Source of the DNA: Candidatus Eiseniibacteriota bacterium
GTDB taxonomy: Bacteria; Eisenbacteria; RBG-16-71-46
Direction of reading: 5' to 3'
Length of the DNA stretch: 53,251 nt
NCBI GenBank assembly: GCA_016178725.1
Contig: JACOSV010000064.1
Location: forward strand, 1-53,251
A program made the position numbers and the translations under genes. Below, piece after piece: positions 1 through 8,522 of this stretch. Under the pieces are notes generated by a model, which was not told where the DNA came from, ran no database searches, and saw only the letters and a program-made list of their open reading frames with translations. The first letter of the stretch is position 1. Each line of letters begins with the position of its first letter.

Positions 1-74
1 CAGCGTGACTCGTCGTCGAAGCGTCCGTTCTTCTCCGTTGCCTCGTCTCGATCATCAGTGGTGAACAGAAAGAC

Positions 75-100
75 TGCGGCCACCCCGAAGGGTGGCCGCA
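75..100 (-). terminator. Intrinsic terminator after the 138-2135 gene
   Basis: An 11-bp perfect stem with a CGAA (plus-strand reading) tetraloop lies 38 bases past the stop codon of the minus-strand gene. On the minus strand the hairpin is followed by a T-rich tract (GTCTTTCTGTTC). The position and tail fit a rho-independent terminator. Bases 1-74 hold nothing recognisable. Confidence 0.75.
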
Positions 101-137
101 GGAGACAACAAGTGCCTTGACCTAGGGTCGTTCCATA

Positions 138-2135
138 TCAGGGGAGCATCACGAGACGCGTGGTGCGGTGCATCCCGGGCGTGACGAAGCGCACGAAGTA
201 GAGGCCGGGCGCGACACGTCCGCCGCCGTCACCGCGGCCGTCCCAGGCGATGGCGTAGTGGTCGGCCTCGAGTGTCCCCGAGGCCAGCGTCGCGATGCGA
301 CGGCCGGCGAGATCGAAGACGGCGAGCGACGCGGGCGCCGCGTGCGGCAGATCGAAGGCGATCTCGACGTTCGTCGCGACCGGGTTCGGCCGCGGCGGAT
401 AGAACGCGAGCACCTTCGGGATCGTCCTGCCCTTCACGCCGGCGACGTCGGAGGTCACGGTCGCCGAGATGTTGACCGTGAGGCTCGCCTGCGACGTGCC
501 GCCGTCGTACGGCTCGTCGCTGGTCGCGAATGTGAGTGTGGCGGTGTAGGTCTGGGCGGTCGCGTTCGTGTCGTCGAAGTGGATGCTCCACGTCTGGCCG
601 ATACCGCCGATCAGCGTCGGATTGAATCCGCCGACGATCGAGAAGCGGCTGTCGCCGGTGAGCGTGCCGGAGTCGACCGAGAGACCGGCCTCGAGCGCGT
701 CCCAGCCCTGATCGAAGACGCGCACCGGCATGTCGGAGAACTGACCGACGACGTGCTGGCCGAAGTCGAGCGGCGTCGTCACCAGCACCGACGCGGAATC
801 GAGCGACGCCGAGGCGTGGCGCAGCACGGTGCACGAGAGCTGGACCGGCTTGGCACTCGAGTCGGGATCGTCGCTGTTGACGTAGAGCGCGCCGCTCTTG
901 AACCCGGGGCTCGACGCGTCCACGTGCGCCGAGTGGTTGTTGGGGAGCGCGCCGGCGTTGCGTGTGAACGATCCGTTCTGCGTCACGAACCCGGCGGGCG
1001 CCGTGAGTGAATAGTGGAGCGCCGAGGCCGGCTGCACCGCGCCGTTCGCGACCTGGAACGTGCCCGCGGAAATGCCGCCGACGATGATCGTGGCGAGATC
1101 GAGCTCCGAATCGCCGACGATCTTGGGCGGCAGCGCGAGGACGATCAGGACCGGCAGGTGGTCCGAGGAGGCGTGAAGGGCGTCGGCGATCGTCTGGCCC
1201 ACCGTGCTGTTGGTCGGGGCGCTGTTCACGGCGATCTTGTAATGCTGATTGTCGTTCCCATATGCCCAAGGATAGACGCTGCTGTTGATCGCGCCGCCCG
1301 GAGCGTAGTCGAGGGCGACGCCGTCCTCCATGCCGTACGACGTGAACCAGATGTCGAACCGGTCGTCGAGGCCGCCGCCGGTGAAGCCGCTCGGGCAGTC
1401 GCCGCTCAAGCACGGGCTCTGCGTGAACCACTGCACGTAGCTCGAGTTCTGATGCCACGTGCCGCTCAACCCGTTCGGGTCCTTGAGCCGGCCGTTGTTG
1501 TTGAGCTGCGATTCGATGAGGCGGGCGTAGCCGCCCTCCTGATCGCCGTAGAAGTTGGTGTCGCCGCCAAGCATGAAGTTGGTGCCCGGCGCGAGCCCGT
1601 TGAGGTAGTTGCGGATGTCGGTGCACTCGAGACGCCGCGTCGTCGAGTCGGCGGTCCCCGGGCCCCCGGCCTTCAGGTGGACCGAGAACATCTGGAAGCC
1701 CGCGGCCGGCGAGACGTAGGCGGTGGGCTGGATGAAGCAGGTCGGCACGTCGCGCGGCCCCGACGTCGAGATCGTCGTGAGTCCGGAGACCGTGACCGCC
1801 GCGGTCTTGTAGAAGATCGCGCCGCCCTCGACCGGGAAGCTCTGCAGCTGGACCCAGCTCGTCGCGCTCCACTGGCCGGGCTGGGCGGTGTTGAGCACGT
1901 TGTTGAGGAAGCGGTCACGCCCGGTCGCGGAGTCGAGCTCCTCGAGGACGATCACATCCGGGTTCATGCCGTTGATCACGGTCCGCATCGAGGGCTCGAG
2001 CGAGGTCTGCGAGCCGTCGTAGCGGGCGATGTTCCAGGTCGCGACCCGCAGCGCGTGGGCCGGCGCCGCGACGGTCGCGAGCGCGAACGCGGCCGCGGCG
2101 AGGGAAACGACGATGCTGGGACGACGGAAGGGCAT
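138..2135 (-). CDS. Secreted endonuclease/exonuclease/phosphatase-like protein with FlgD-type C-terminal domain
   Basis: A predicted exported protein of 665 residues. The chosen ATG opens a clear Sec signal peptide (MPFRRPS, a hydrophobic stretch, AHA cleavage); the frame continues upstream but only as the shadow of the neighbouring gene. Residues about 30-330 resemble the endonuclease/exonuclease/phosphatase fold: LRVATWNIARYDG at the start, VIVLEE, GGDTNF and a late SSDHLPV motif, which correspond to family metal-site motifs. The middle holds choice-of-anchor/Hydin-like beta repeats. The last 85 residues form a FlgD-like Ig domain (DLAGRRIA, GLYFVRF), used as a sorting or anchoring tail in FCB bacteria. 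It is a paralogue of the gene just upstream (2210-4225). The substrate is unknown; nuclease and phosphodiesterase are both possible. Confidence 0.8.
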   Translation of the reverse strand: MPFRRPSIVVSLAAAAFALATVAAPAHALRVATWNIARYDGSQTSLEPSMRTVINGMNPDVIVLEELDSATGRDRFLNNVLNTAQPGQWSATSWVQLQSFPVEGGAIFYKTAAVTVSGLTTISTSGPRDVPTCFIQPTAYVSPAAGFQMFSVHLKAGGPGTADSTTRRLECTDIRNYLNGLAPGTNFMLGGDTNFYGDQEGGYARLIESQLNNNGRLKDPNGLSGTWHQNSSYVQWFTQSPCLSGDCPSGFTGGGLDDRFDIWFTSYGMEDGVALDYAPGGAINSSVYPWAYGNDNQHYKIAVNSAPTNSTVGQTIADALHASSDHLPVLIVLALPPKIVGDSELDLATIIVGGISAGTFQVANGAVQPASALHYSLTAPAGFVTQNGSFTRNAGALPNNHSAHVDASSPGFKSGALYVNSDDPDSSAKPVQLSCTVLRHASASLDSASVLVTTPLDFGQHVVGQFSDMPVRVFDQGWDALEAGLSVDSGTLTGDSRFSIVGGFNPTLIGGIGQTWSIHFDDTNATAQTYTATLTFATSDEPYDGGTSQASLTVNISATVTSDVAGVKGRTIPKVLAFYPPRPNPVATNVEIAFDLPHAAPASLAVFDLAGRRIATLASGTLEADHYAIAWDGRGDGGGRVAPGLYFVRFVTPGMHRTTRLVMLP

Positions 2136-2169
2136 GAGGGCTCCGGAGCTGGGTGCGATCGCCACGTCG

Positions 2170-2199
2170 ATTGTAGGGCGCGGCCCCGATCGGCGGCAA
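2170..2199 (-). promoter_or_regulatory. Sigma70-like promoter of the 138-2135 gene
   Basis: Minus strand: TTGCCG (2199-2194), an 18-base spacer, then TACAAT (2175-2170), about 35 bases before the ATG. Nearly the same element precedes the paralogue at 4323-4351, and the sequence around both boxes (GCGTTGCCGCCG...CCCTACAATC) is conserved. Shared position and sequence in two paralogues make chance unlikely. Confidence 0.65.
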
Positions 2200-2209
2200 C
2201 GCCCGTGAA

Positions 2210-4225
2210 TCAGCGGAGGATCGCGATGCGCGCGGTGTGGAACAGCGCGCCGTCCAGCATCAGCCGCGCGAAGTAGAGACCGCTGCCGAGCGGCGCCCCC
2301 TGGTCCGTGCGGCCGTCCCACGGGAACTGGTAGGCGCCCGCGGGCTGATCGCCCGCGGCGACCGTCGTGACGCGCCGGCCGGCGAGATCGTAGATCGCGA
2401 GGTCGACGCGCGCGGCGCGCGCGAGGTCGAGCTTGATCAGCGTCCGGTCGCCGACCGGGTTGGGCGCCGGCGGATAGAGCCTCGTCACGGTCGGCAGACG
2501 GCGGATCGGCACGCCGACCACGCTGCTCGTCGCCTTGGCGTGGAGCGAGACGACCAGGTCCGGTTGCGCCGCCGCGCCCGGCAGCGTCTCGTCGGCGCTC
2601 GAGAACGTGAGCGTGCCGTCGTAGTCGGTGTCGGGCGTGGCGTTGGTGTCGTCGAACTGCACCGTGTACGTCTGGGCGACGTCCGCGACCAGCGCCGGCG
2701 CGAATCCGCCGACGATCGAGAAGCGCCCGTCGCCGCCGGCGAACACGCCCTGGGTCACCGAGAGCCGGGCGCGCAGCGACTGATAGTCGCGGTCGCTGAT
2801 CCGCGCCATGAGCGTCGAGAAGCCGCCCGCGTCGTGGCTGCCGAAGTCGAGCGTCTCGGCGGTGAGCGCGGCGAGCGAATCGAGCGACGCCTGCGCGTGA
2901 TCGAGCACGGTACCGCCGAGGCCGACGGCGACGCTCGGCAGATCGAGGTCGTCGCTTGCGATCGTGAGGTTGCCCGAGCGCACGGCCGGCATGGACGTGT
3001 CCATGCCGATTGGCTGCGAGCCGGGCGAAGCGGCGGTCGAGAGGTCGAACGTTCCGCTCGGCGCCGTGAAGCCGGCCGGGGCCGCCATCGAGTACGTGAG
3101 CGCGTCGGCCGGCGCCGTCGCGATGTCCGAGATCGGGAGATTCTGCGTCGCCGAGGCGCCGACGATCACCGTGCCGAAGGCCAGCGACGCCTGCACCGAG
3201 ATCTTCGCCGGCACCTGGATGTCCACGCGCGACGGCAGGTGATCGCTGGCGTTCCACAGCGCCGTGGCGTAAGTCGCGCCCTCGGGAATGGTCGGCGCGT
3301 CGGTGATGTTCTTGTTCCAGTGCTGGCCGTCCTCGCCGACGACGATGTACGTGCCGGGGATCACCGCCAGGCCCTGCGTGCCGCCGAAGTTGAGCGTCGG
3401 CAGGATCTGATCGAAGCGGTCGTCGAGCCCGCCGCCCGAGAATCCCGAGCCCGAGGGGCAGGTCACGCACGGACACTGGGTGAAGATCGTCGCGAAGGAC
3501 GGGTTGTCGTGCCAGTCCTGCGTCACCGCCGAGGGATTGAGCGGATCGTACACGCGGCCGATGTTGTTGGTCTGCGACTCCTGCACCTTCCAGTAACCCG
3601 GTTCGGTCGATGACTTGTAGAAGTTCCAGTCACCGAGGACGATCGCGTGCGTCCCGGCGGGCATCGCGTTCATGCTGTCGCGAATGCCGATACACTCATT
3701 GAGGCGGCGGGTTTCGCACGGCAGCCCCGTGCAGGCCGAGCCCTGCGACGCCTTGAGGTGTTGCGAGTAGATCCGGAACTCGGCGCCGTCCGAGCTGTAG
3801 CCCAACGGCTTGAGCCGCCACACCGTCACGTAGCGCAGGTTCGTCGTCGGATCGGGATAGAACGCCCAGGCGCCCAGCACCTGCACCTTCGACGGCTTGT
3901 AGAACAGCGCGTTGTCGGTGTCGTTGCCGTTGAACCACGGCGCCGAGGCCCACTGGCCCGGCTCGTTCACATTGAGCACGTTGGTGCGGAACGAATCGAC
4001 GCCCGCCTGCGAGATGAACTCCTGGCCCACCACGATGTCGGCGTTGAGCGGCGCGAAGATGGTGCGGAAGTACGGCTGGCGCGCCGGGAAATTGACGCTC
4101 GGATAGTTGGTGCAGTTGTAGTCGACGATCCGCAGCGCGTGCGCGTGCGGGGCGGCGGCGAGCGCCGCCACGAAGACCAGAGCGAGAACGCGCGCGATGC
4201 GTCCCGACCACGGCTCGGGGGCCAT
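2210..4225 (-). CDS. Secreted endonuclease/exonuclease/phosphatase-like protein, paralogue, with FlgD-type tail
   Basis: A predicted exported protein of 671 residues. The ATG at 4225 is preceded by GAGGAG and opens a signal peptide ending APHAHA. The frame stays open upstream to 4363, but that stretch carries no signal or domain. The N-terminal domain follows the same plan as the downstream paralogue: ALRIVDYNCTNYP, IVVGQEF, VLGDWNFYKS and ASDHLPSRV, typical of the endonuclease/exonuclease/phosphatase superfamily. Beta-repeat domains follow, then a C-terminal FlgD-like domain (YDLAGRRVTTV, GLYFARL). The pair arose by tandem duplication and each copy keeps its own promoter. The reaction catalysed cannot be told from sequence alone. 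Confidence 0.8.
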   Translation of the reverse strand: MAPEPWSGRIARVLALVFVAALAAAPHAHALRIVDYNCTNYPSVNFPARQPYFRTIFAPLNADIVVGQEFISQAGVDSFRTNVLNVNEPGQWASAPWFNGNDTDNALFYKPSKVQVLGAWAFYPDPTTNLRYVTVWRLKPLGYSSDGAEFRIYSQHLKASQGSACTGLPCETRRLNECIGIRDSMNAMPAGTHAIVLGDWNFYKSSTEPGYWKVQESQTNNIGRVYDPLNPSAVTQDWHDNPSFATIFTQCPCVTCPSGSGFSGGGLDDRFDQILPTLNFGGTQGLAVIPGTYIVVGEDGQHWNKNITDAPTIPEGATYATALWNASDHLPSRVDIQVPAKISVQASLAFGTVIVGASATQNLPISDIATAPADALTYSMAAPAGFTAPSGTFDLSTAASPGSQPIGMDTSMPAVRSGNLTIASDDLDLPSVAVGLGGTVLDHAQASLDSLAALTAETLDFGSHDAGGFSTLMARISDRDYQSLRARLSVTQGVFAGGDGRFSIVGGFAPALVADVAQTYTVQFDDTNATPDTDYDGTLTFSSADETLPGAAAQPDLVVSLHAKATSSVVGVPIRRLPTVTRLYPPAPNPVGDRTLIKLDLARAARVDLAIYDLAGRRVTTVAAGDQPAGAYQFPWDGRTDQGAPLGSGLYFARLMLDGALFHTARIAILR

Positions 4226-4322
4226 GGAGACTCCTCGGCAAGGGTGTCGGGCTCCCGCGCGGAGCGCATCGTTGGAGGGAGGCGGCCGCGAGGAGCTTGG
4301 ATTTGACGCTGGAACCGCAGGG

Positions 4323-4351
4323 ATTGTAGGGCGTCCCGGACCCGGCGGCAA
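4323..4351 (-). promoter_or_regulatory. Sigma70-like promoter of the 2210-4225 gene
   Basis: Minus strand: TTGCCG (4351-4346), a 17-base spacer, then TACAAT (4328-4323). It matches the element before the downstream paralogue. The leader to the ATG at 4225 is about 90 bases. Confidence 0.65.
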
Positions 4352-4443
4352 CGCGCCGTGCACGATGCAACGTGCGGGGGCGGGGGCGTGAGCGACGCCC
4401 GTTCCGGCTCAACCGATTGCGGCCGCGGGCCGATACCCCGCCC

Positions 4444-5844
4444 ATGCGCCCCGACTCCCCGCGCACGGATGAGCGAACCGCGTCCGTGAGCGTTGCCGAG
4501 GTGTTCTCGGCCCTTTCGTTCGCCCTCGACATCACCGAAGGCCATCCGTTCGGCCACGCGCTGCGCACGTGCCTGATCGGCATGCGCCTCGCCGAGCGCA
4601 TGGGCCTGCCGCTCGCCGATCGCCGCGATCTCTACTACGCGCTGATGCTCAAGGACGTCGGCTGCTCCAGCAACGCCGCGCGCGTCTTCGAGCTGTTCGG
4701 CGGCGACGAGCGCGTCGCGAAGCGCGATCTGCGCCGCGTCGATTGGGCCAACTACTTCAAGGCCGCGCGCTACGCGCTCGCGCACGCCGCGCCCGGCGCC
4801 TCGTGGTTCGAGCGCGCCTGCAAGGTCGCGGGCCTCGCCGCCGCCGGCCCGCGTGCCGCGGCCGAGCTGGTCGAGACGCGCTGCACGCGCGGCGCCGCCA
4901 TCGTGATGCAGCTCGGCTTCAATCCGCAGGTCGCGGCGGCACTCGGCGCGCTCGAGGAGCACTGGGACGGGCACGGCCATCCGCGCGGGCTGCGGGGCGA
5001 GCAGATCCCGCTGCTCTCGCGGATCATGGGGATCGCCCAGACGCTCGAGGTGTTCGCGGCGCTCGAAGGGCCGCGCGCGGCGCTCGACGTGGCGAAGGAG
5101 CGCGGCGGCCGCTGGTTCGATCCGACGCTCGTCACCGCGGCGCAGGATCTCGAAGCCGACCTCACCGTGTGGTGCACGCTCGACGAGCACGCGCTGCAGG
5201 AGGCGGTGCGCGCCTGCGAGCCCGGCGACGCGGCGCTGCTCGCCGGGCCCGGCACGCTCGATCGCATCGCGGTCGGGTTCGCGGCGGTGGTGGACGCCAA
5301 GTCGCCCTACACCGCGACCCACTCGGGCCGCGTCACCGAGATCGCGGTCGGCATCGCGCGCGAGATGGGTTTCACGACCGAAGAGCTCGCCGAGCTCCGG
5401 CGGGCCGGACTGCTCCACGATCTCGGCAAGCTCTCGATCCCGAACTCGATCCTCGACAAGCCCGGCCCGCTGACGCCCGAGGAATGGGAGCTGGTGCGGC
5501 TGCACCCGTTCTTTACGCAGTGCGTGCTCGAACGGATCCGCGGATTCGGGTCGCTGGCGGTCATCGCCGCCTCGCACCACGAGCGGCTCGACGGCCGCGG
5601 CTATCACCGCAACCTGCGCGGCGACGCGATTCCGCGCGGCGGCCGCGTGCTCGCGGTCGCCGACATGTACGAGGCGCTGACGGCGAACCGGCCCTACCGC
5701 CCGGCGCTGCCCGAAGAGACCGCGCTCAAGATCCTCGAGGGCGAGCGCGGCGTCGGACTCGAAGCGGATGCGATCGACGCGCTGATCGCCACGATCCAGC
5801 GCGGCGAGGTGCCGGACTCGGCGCCCCTCGAGCGCGCCGCGTAG
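4444..5844 (+). CDS. HD-GYP domain protein (putative cyclic-di-GMP phosphodiesterase)
   Basis: A 466-residue soluble protein with two HD-like halves. The C-terminal half, from about residue 275, is a nearly full HD-GYP domain: HSGRVTEIA, LLHDLGK with the HD pair at H325-D326, HHERLDGRGYH, and ADMYEALTANRPYR. HD-GYP enzymes hydrolyse cyclic-di-GMP. The usual GYP is GYH here (residues 386-388). The N-terminal half is degenerate: it keeps EEHWDGHGHP but has LKDVG where LLHDIGK would be, so it probably does not catalyse. No receiver or membrane segment is present. ATG 4444 was chosen because the protein begins to resemble the family soon after it; the frame is open back to 4372. It is transcribed away from the exported-protein pair. 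Confidence 0.85.
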   Translation: MRPDSPRTDERTASVSVAEVFSALSFALDITEGHPFGHALRTCLIGMRLAERMGLPLADRRDLYYALMLKDVGCSSNAARVFELFGGDERVAKRDLRRVDWANYFKAARYALAHAAPGASWFERACKVAGLAAAGPRAAAELVETRCTRGAAIVMQLGFNPQVAAALGALEEHWDGHGHPRGLRGEQIPLLSRIMGIAQTLEVFAALEGPRAALDVAKERGGRWFDPTLVTAAQDLEADLTVWCTLDEHALQEAVRACEPGDAALLAGPGTLDRIAVGFAAVVDAKSPYTATHSGRVTEIAVGIAREMGFTTEELAELRRAGLLHDLGKLSIPNSILDKPGPLTPEEWELVRLHPFFTQCVLERIRGFGSLAVIAASHHERLDGRGYHRNLRGDAIPRGGRVLAVADMYEALTANRPYRPALPEETALKILEGERGVGLEADAIDALIATIQRGEVPDSAPLERAA

Positions 5845-5869
5845 CCGCCGTGCGCCGCCCGCGGACGGG

Positions 5870-6631
5870 CTAGGTCCCGTCCTTTGCGCCGGTGATCGCG
5901 CGCCACACCCGCTGCACCGGATCGTAGTAGCGATCCACGACGCGCTCCTTGAGCGGGATGATCGCGTTGTCCGTGATCGTGATCCCCTCCGGGCACACCT
6001 CGGTGCAGCACTTGGTGATGTTGCAGAGCCCGATGCCGGCCGTGTCCTTGAGGAACGGCACGCGGTCCGCGCCGTCGATCGGATGCATCTCGAGCCCGGC
6101 GATCCGCACCAGGAAGCGCGGACCGGCGAACTGGTGCTTGAGCTCGTGGCTGCGCAGCACGTGGCACACGTCCTGGCACAGGAAGCACTCGATGCACTTG
6201 CGGAACTCCTGCACGCGATCGATGTCCGACTGCTGCCAGCGCCACTCGGCATTCGCCCTGGGCTGGAACGGCGCGATGCGCTTGTTGATCTCGTAGTTCC
6301 ACTTCACGTCGGTGACGAGGTCGCGCACGATCGGGAACGTCTTCATCGGCCGCACGGTGATCGGCTGGCCTTCGGGGAAGTGGTCGAGCCGGCTCTTGCA
6401 CATGAGCGCCGGCTTGCCGTTGACCTCGGCGCTGCACGAGCCGCACTTCGCGGCCTTGCAGTTCCAGCGCACGGCGAGATCGGGCGCGCGGTGCGCCTGG
6501 ATCCAGTGGATCGCGTCGAGCACCACCATGCCGGTCTCGACCGGGACGGTGTACGCGACCTCTTCGCCGCCGTTCGCGTCGCCGCGGTAGACGCGCAGCA
6601 CCACCTCGCGGCCCGTCGCGCCGGCGTTCAT
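5870..6631 (-). CDS. sdhB: Succinate dehydrogenase/fumarate reductase iron-sulfur subunit
   Basis: A 253-residue iron-sulfur subunit that passes electrons from SdhA to the membrane anchor. The N-terminal ferredoxin domain carries the [2Fe-2S] ligands (WNCKAAKCGSCSAEVNG, then LMCKS). The C-terminal domain carries CIECFLCQDVC and CNITKCCTEVCPEGI for the [4Fe-4S] and [3Fe-4S] clusters. The ATG overlaps the sdhA stop as ATGA, so the two genes are translationally coupled. The gene order sdhC-sdhA-sdhB and the divergent anchor resemble the actinobacterial Sdh1 type rather than the classical sdhCDAB order. It ends 25 bases from the convergent HD-GYP gene. Confidence 0.93.
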   Translation of the reverse strand: MNAGATGREVVLRVYRGDANGGEEVAYTVPVETGMVVLDAIHWIQAHRAPDLAVRWNCKAAKCGSCSAEVNGKPALMCKSRLDHFPEGQPITVRPMKTFPIVRDLVTDVKWNYEINKRIAPFQPRANAEWRWQQSDIDRVQEFRKCIECFLCQDVCHVLRSHELKHQFAGPRFLVRIAGLEMHPIDGADRVPFLKDTAGIGLCNITKCCTEVCPEGITITDNAIIPLKERVVDRYYDPVQRVWRAITGAKDGT

Positions 6632-8499
6632 GACGCCTTCCCCGCCGCCGCGGTCGCCGGCGCCGCGGCCGCCGGCGCGGCCGCGGTTCCCGCGGCGCCC
6701 GCGTCGAACAGCGCCTTCAGCTCGGCCGGCATCTCCGGCAGCGGCGTCGGCGCGACCTTCATCGCCTCGCCGTCCTTCGTGACGCACATGTTCACGCGCC
6801 CGAGCGCGGGATCGAGGCCGGGATGGTCGAGACGCGAGTGGGCGCCGCGGCTCTCCGTGCGCAACAGCGCCGCGCGCGTGATCGCCTCGGAGACGGTCAG
6901 CATGTTGCGCAGATCGCGCGCCAGGTGCCAGCCGGGGTTGTACATGCGCGAGCCTTCGATGCGCACGTCGCGCGCGCGCTGCTTGAGCGTCTCGAGCGTT
7001 CCGAGCGCGCGCTCGAGATCGCCGGCGACCCGGAAGATGCCGACGAACGTGTCCATGCACTCCTGCAGCGCCTGATGCACGCCGTACGGGCTCTCGCCGC
7101 TCGTCCGCTCGAACGGCGCGAGCACGTCGCGCGTCTCGGCTTCGATCGCATCGTCGGCGATGTGCGGCGTTGCGGCGAGCGCCCTGGCGTAGCTCGCCGC
7201 CCCCGCGCCGGCGCGGCGGCCGAACACGACGAGGTCGGAGAGCGAATTGCCGCCGAGGCGATTCGCGCCGTGCAGCCCGGCCGAGGCCTCGCCGGCGGCG
7301 AACAGCCCCGGCACGGTCGCGGCGCCGGTGTCGGGATCGACGCGGATACCGCCCATCATGTAGTGCGTGGTCGGTCCGACCTCCATCGGCGTCTGCGTGA
7401 TGTCGACGTCGGCCAGCTCCATGAACTGGTGGTACATCGAAGGGAGCTTCTTCTTCACGCGCTCGGCGGGCATGTAGCTGATGTCGAGGGACGCGCCGCC
7501 GTGCGGCGTGCCGCGCCCTTCCTTGACCTCGGTGTAGATCGCGCGCGCGACGTTGTCGCGCGTCGAGAGCTCGGGCGGACGTCGCGCGTCGGTCTGCCGG
7601 CCCTCGACGACGGCGTCCAGCCAGCGGCGCGCCTCCGCCTCGTCGGCCGCGTACTCGTGACGCCGCGCCTCGGGCAGGTACTTCCACATGAAGCGCTCAC
7701 CCTGCGCGTTGCGCAGGATGCCGCCCTCGCCGCGCACGCCTTCGGTGACGAGCAGGCCCATGACGCCCGGCGGCCACACCATGCCGGTCGGATGGAACTG
7801 GAGGAACTCCATGTCGATCAGCTCCGCGCCCACGTCGTAGGCGAGCGCCTGCCCGTCGCCGGTGTACTCCCACGAGTTCGACGTGACGCGGTACGCTTTG
7901 CCGACGCCGCCGGTCACGATCACCACCGCCTTGCAGCGGAACACGACGAAGCGCCCGGTCTCGCGCCAGTAGGCGAGCGCGCCGGCGATGCGGCCGCCGT
8001 CGGTGAAGAGCCTGGTGATCGTGCACTCCATGTAGACGTCGAGCCCCTGATGGACGCCGCGATCCTGAAGCGTGCGGATCATCTCGAGACCGGTGCGGTC
8101 GCCGACGTGGGCGAGGCGCTTCCACGTGTGGCCGCCGAACGCCCTCTGGAGAATCCGGCCGTCGGGCGTGCGGTCGAAGAGCGCGCCGCACTGCTCGAGC
8201 TCGCGCACGCGGTCGGGCGCCTCCTGCGCGTGGATCTGCGCCATGCGCCAGTGGTTGAGGAACGAGCCGCCCTTCATCGTGTCCTGGAAATGCGTCTGCC
8301 ATCCGTCCTGGGGATCCACGTGCGCGAGCGCCGCGGCGATCCCGCCCTCGGCCATCACCGTGTGCGCCTTGCCGAGCAGCGATTTGCACACGAGGCCGAC
8401 CGAGCAGCCCATCGCCGACGCCTCGATCGCCGCGCGCAGCCCCGCGCCGCCGGCGCCGATGACGATCACGTCGTGCTCGTGGGCCTCGAACTTTTCCAA
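6628..8499 (-). CDS. sdhA: Succinate dehydrogenase/fumarate reductase flavoprotein subunit
   Basis: The FAD-binding catalytic subunit, about 623 residues, oxidising succinate to fumarate (or the reverse). DVIVIGAGGAGLRAAIEAS is the dinucleotide-binding fold; HTVMAEGGIAAAL is the FAD-attachment region of the family; HPTGM and the later RGAHSR, a substrate-site motif, are present. No ATG or GTG start fits. The best start is TTG at 8499, with GAGG five bases upstream, giving an N-terminus of EKFEAHEHDVIVIGAGG; a CTG overlapping the sdhC stop is the alternative. The C-terminus has an alanine-rich tail of about 25 residues. It overlaps sdhB by four bases. Confidence 0.92.
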   Translation of the reverse strand: MEKFEAHEHDVIVIGAGGAGLRAAIEASAMGCSVGLVCKSLLGKAHTVMAEGGIAAALAHVDPQDGWQTHFQDTMKGGSFLNHWRMAQIHAQEAPDRVRELEQCGALFDRTPDGRILQRAFGGHTWKRLAHVGDRTGLEMIRTLQDRGVHQGLDVYMECTITRLFTDGGRIAGALAYWRETGRFVVFRCKAVVIVTGGVGKAYRVTSNSWEYTGDGQALAYDVGAELIDMEFLQFHPTGMVWPPGVMGLLVTEGVRGEGGILRNAQGERFMWKYLPEARRHEYAADEAEARRWLDAVVEGRQTDARRPPELSTRDNVARAIYTEVKEGRGTPHGGASLDISYMPAERVKKKLPSMYHQFMELADVDITQTPMEVGPTTHYMMGGIRVDPDTGAATVPGLFAAGEASAGLHGANRLGGNSLSDLVVFGRRAGAGAASYARALAATPHIADDAIEAETRDVLAPFERTSGESPYGVHQALQECMDTFVGIFRVAGDLERALGTLETLKQRARDVRIEGSRMYNPGWHLARDLRNMLTVSEAITRAALLRTESRGAHSRLDHPGLDPALGRVNMCVTKDGEAMKVAPTPLPEMPAELKALFDAGAAGTAAAPAAAAPATAAAGKAS

Positions 8500-8522
8500 T
8501 CGCGCCTCGAAGGTGGAGTGGG

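Noticed and set aside
138-3476. A single 1112-residue frame and many other long antisense frames
   Set aside because: High GC leaves long open shadow frames; the N-terminal 447 residues of this one are the shadow of the 2210-4225 gene, and the real signal peptide starts at 2135.
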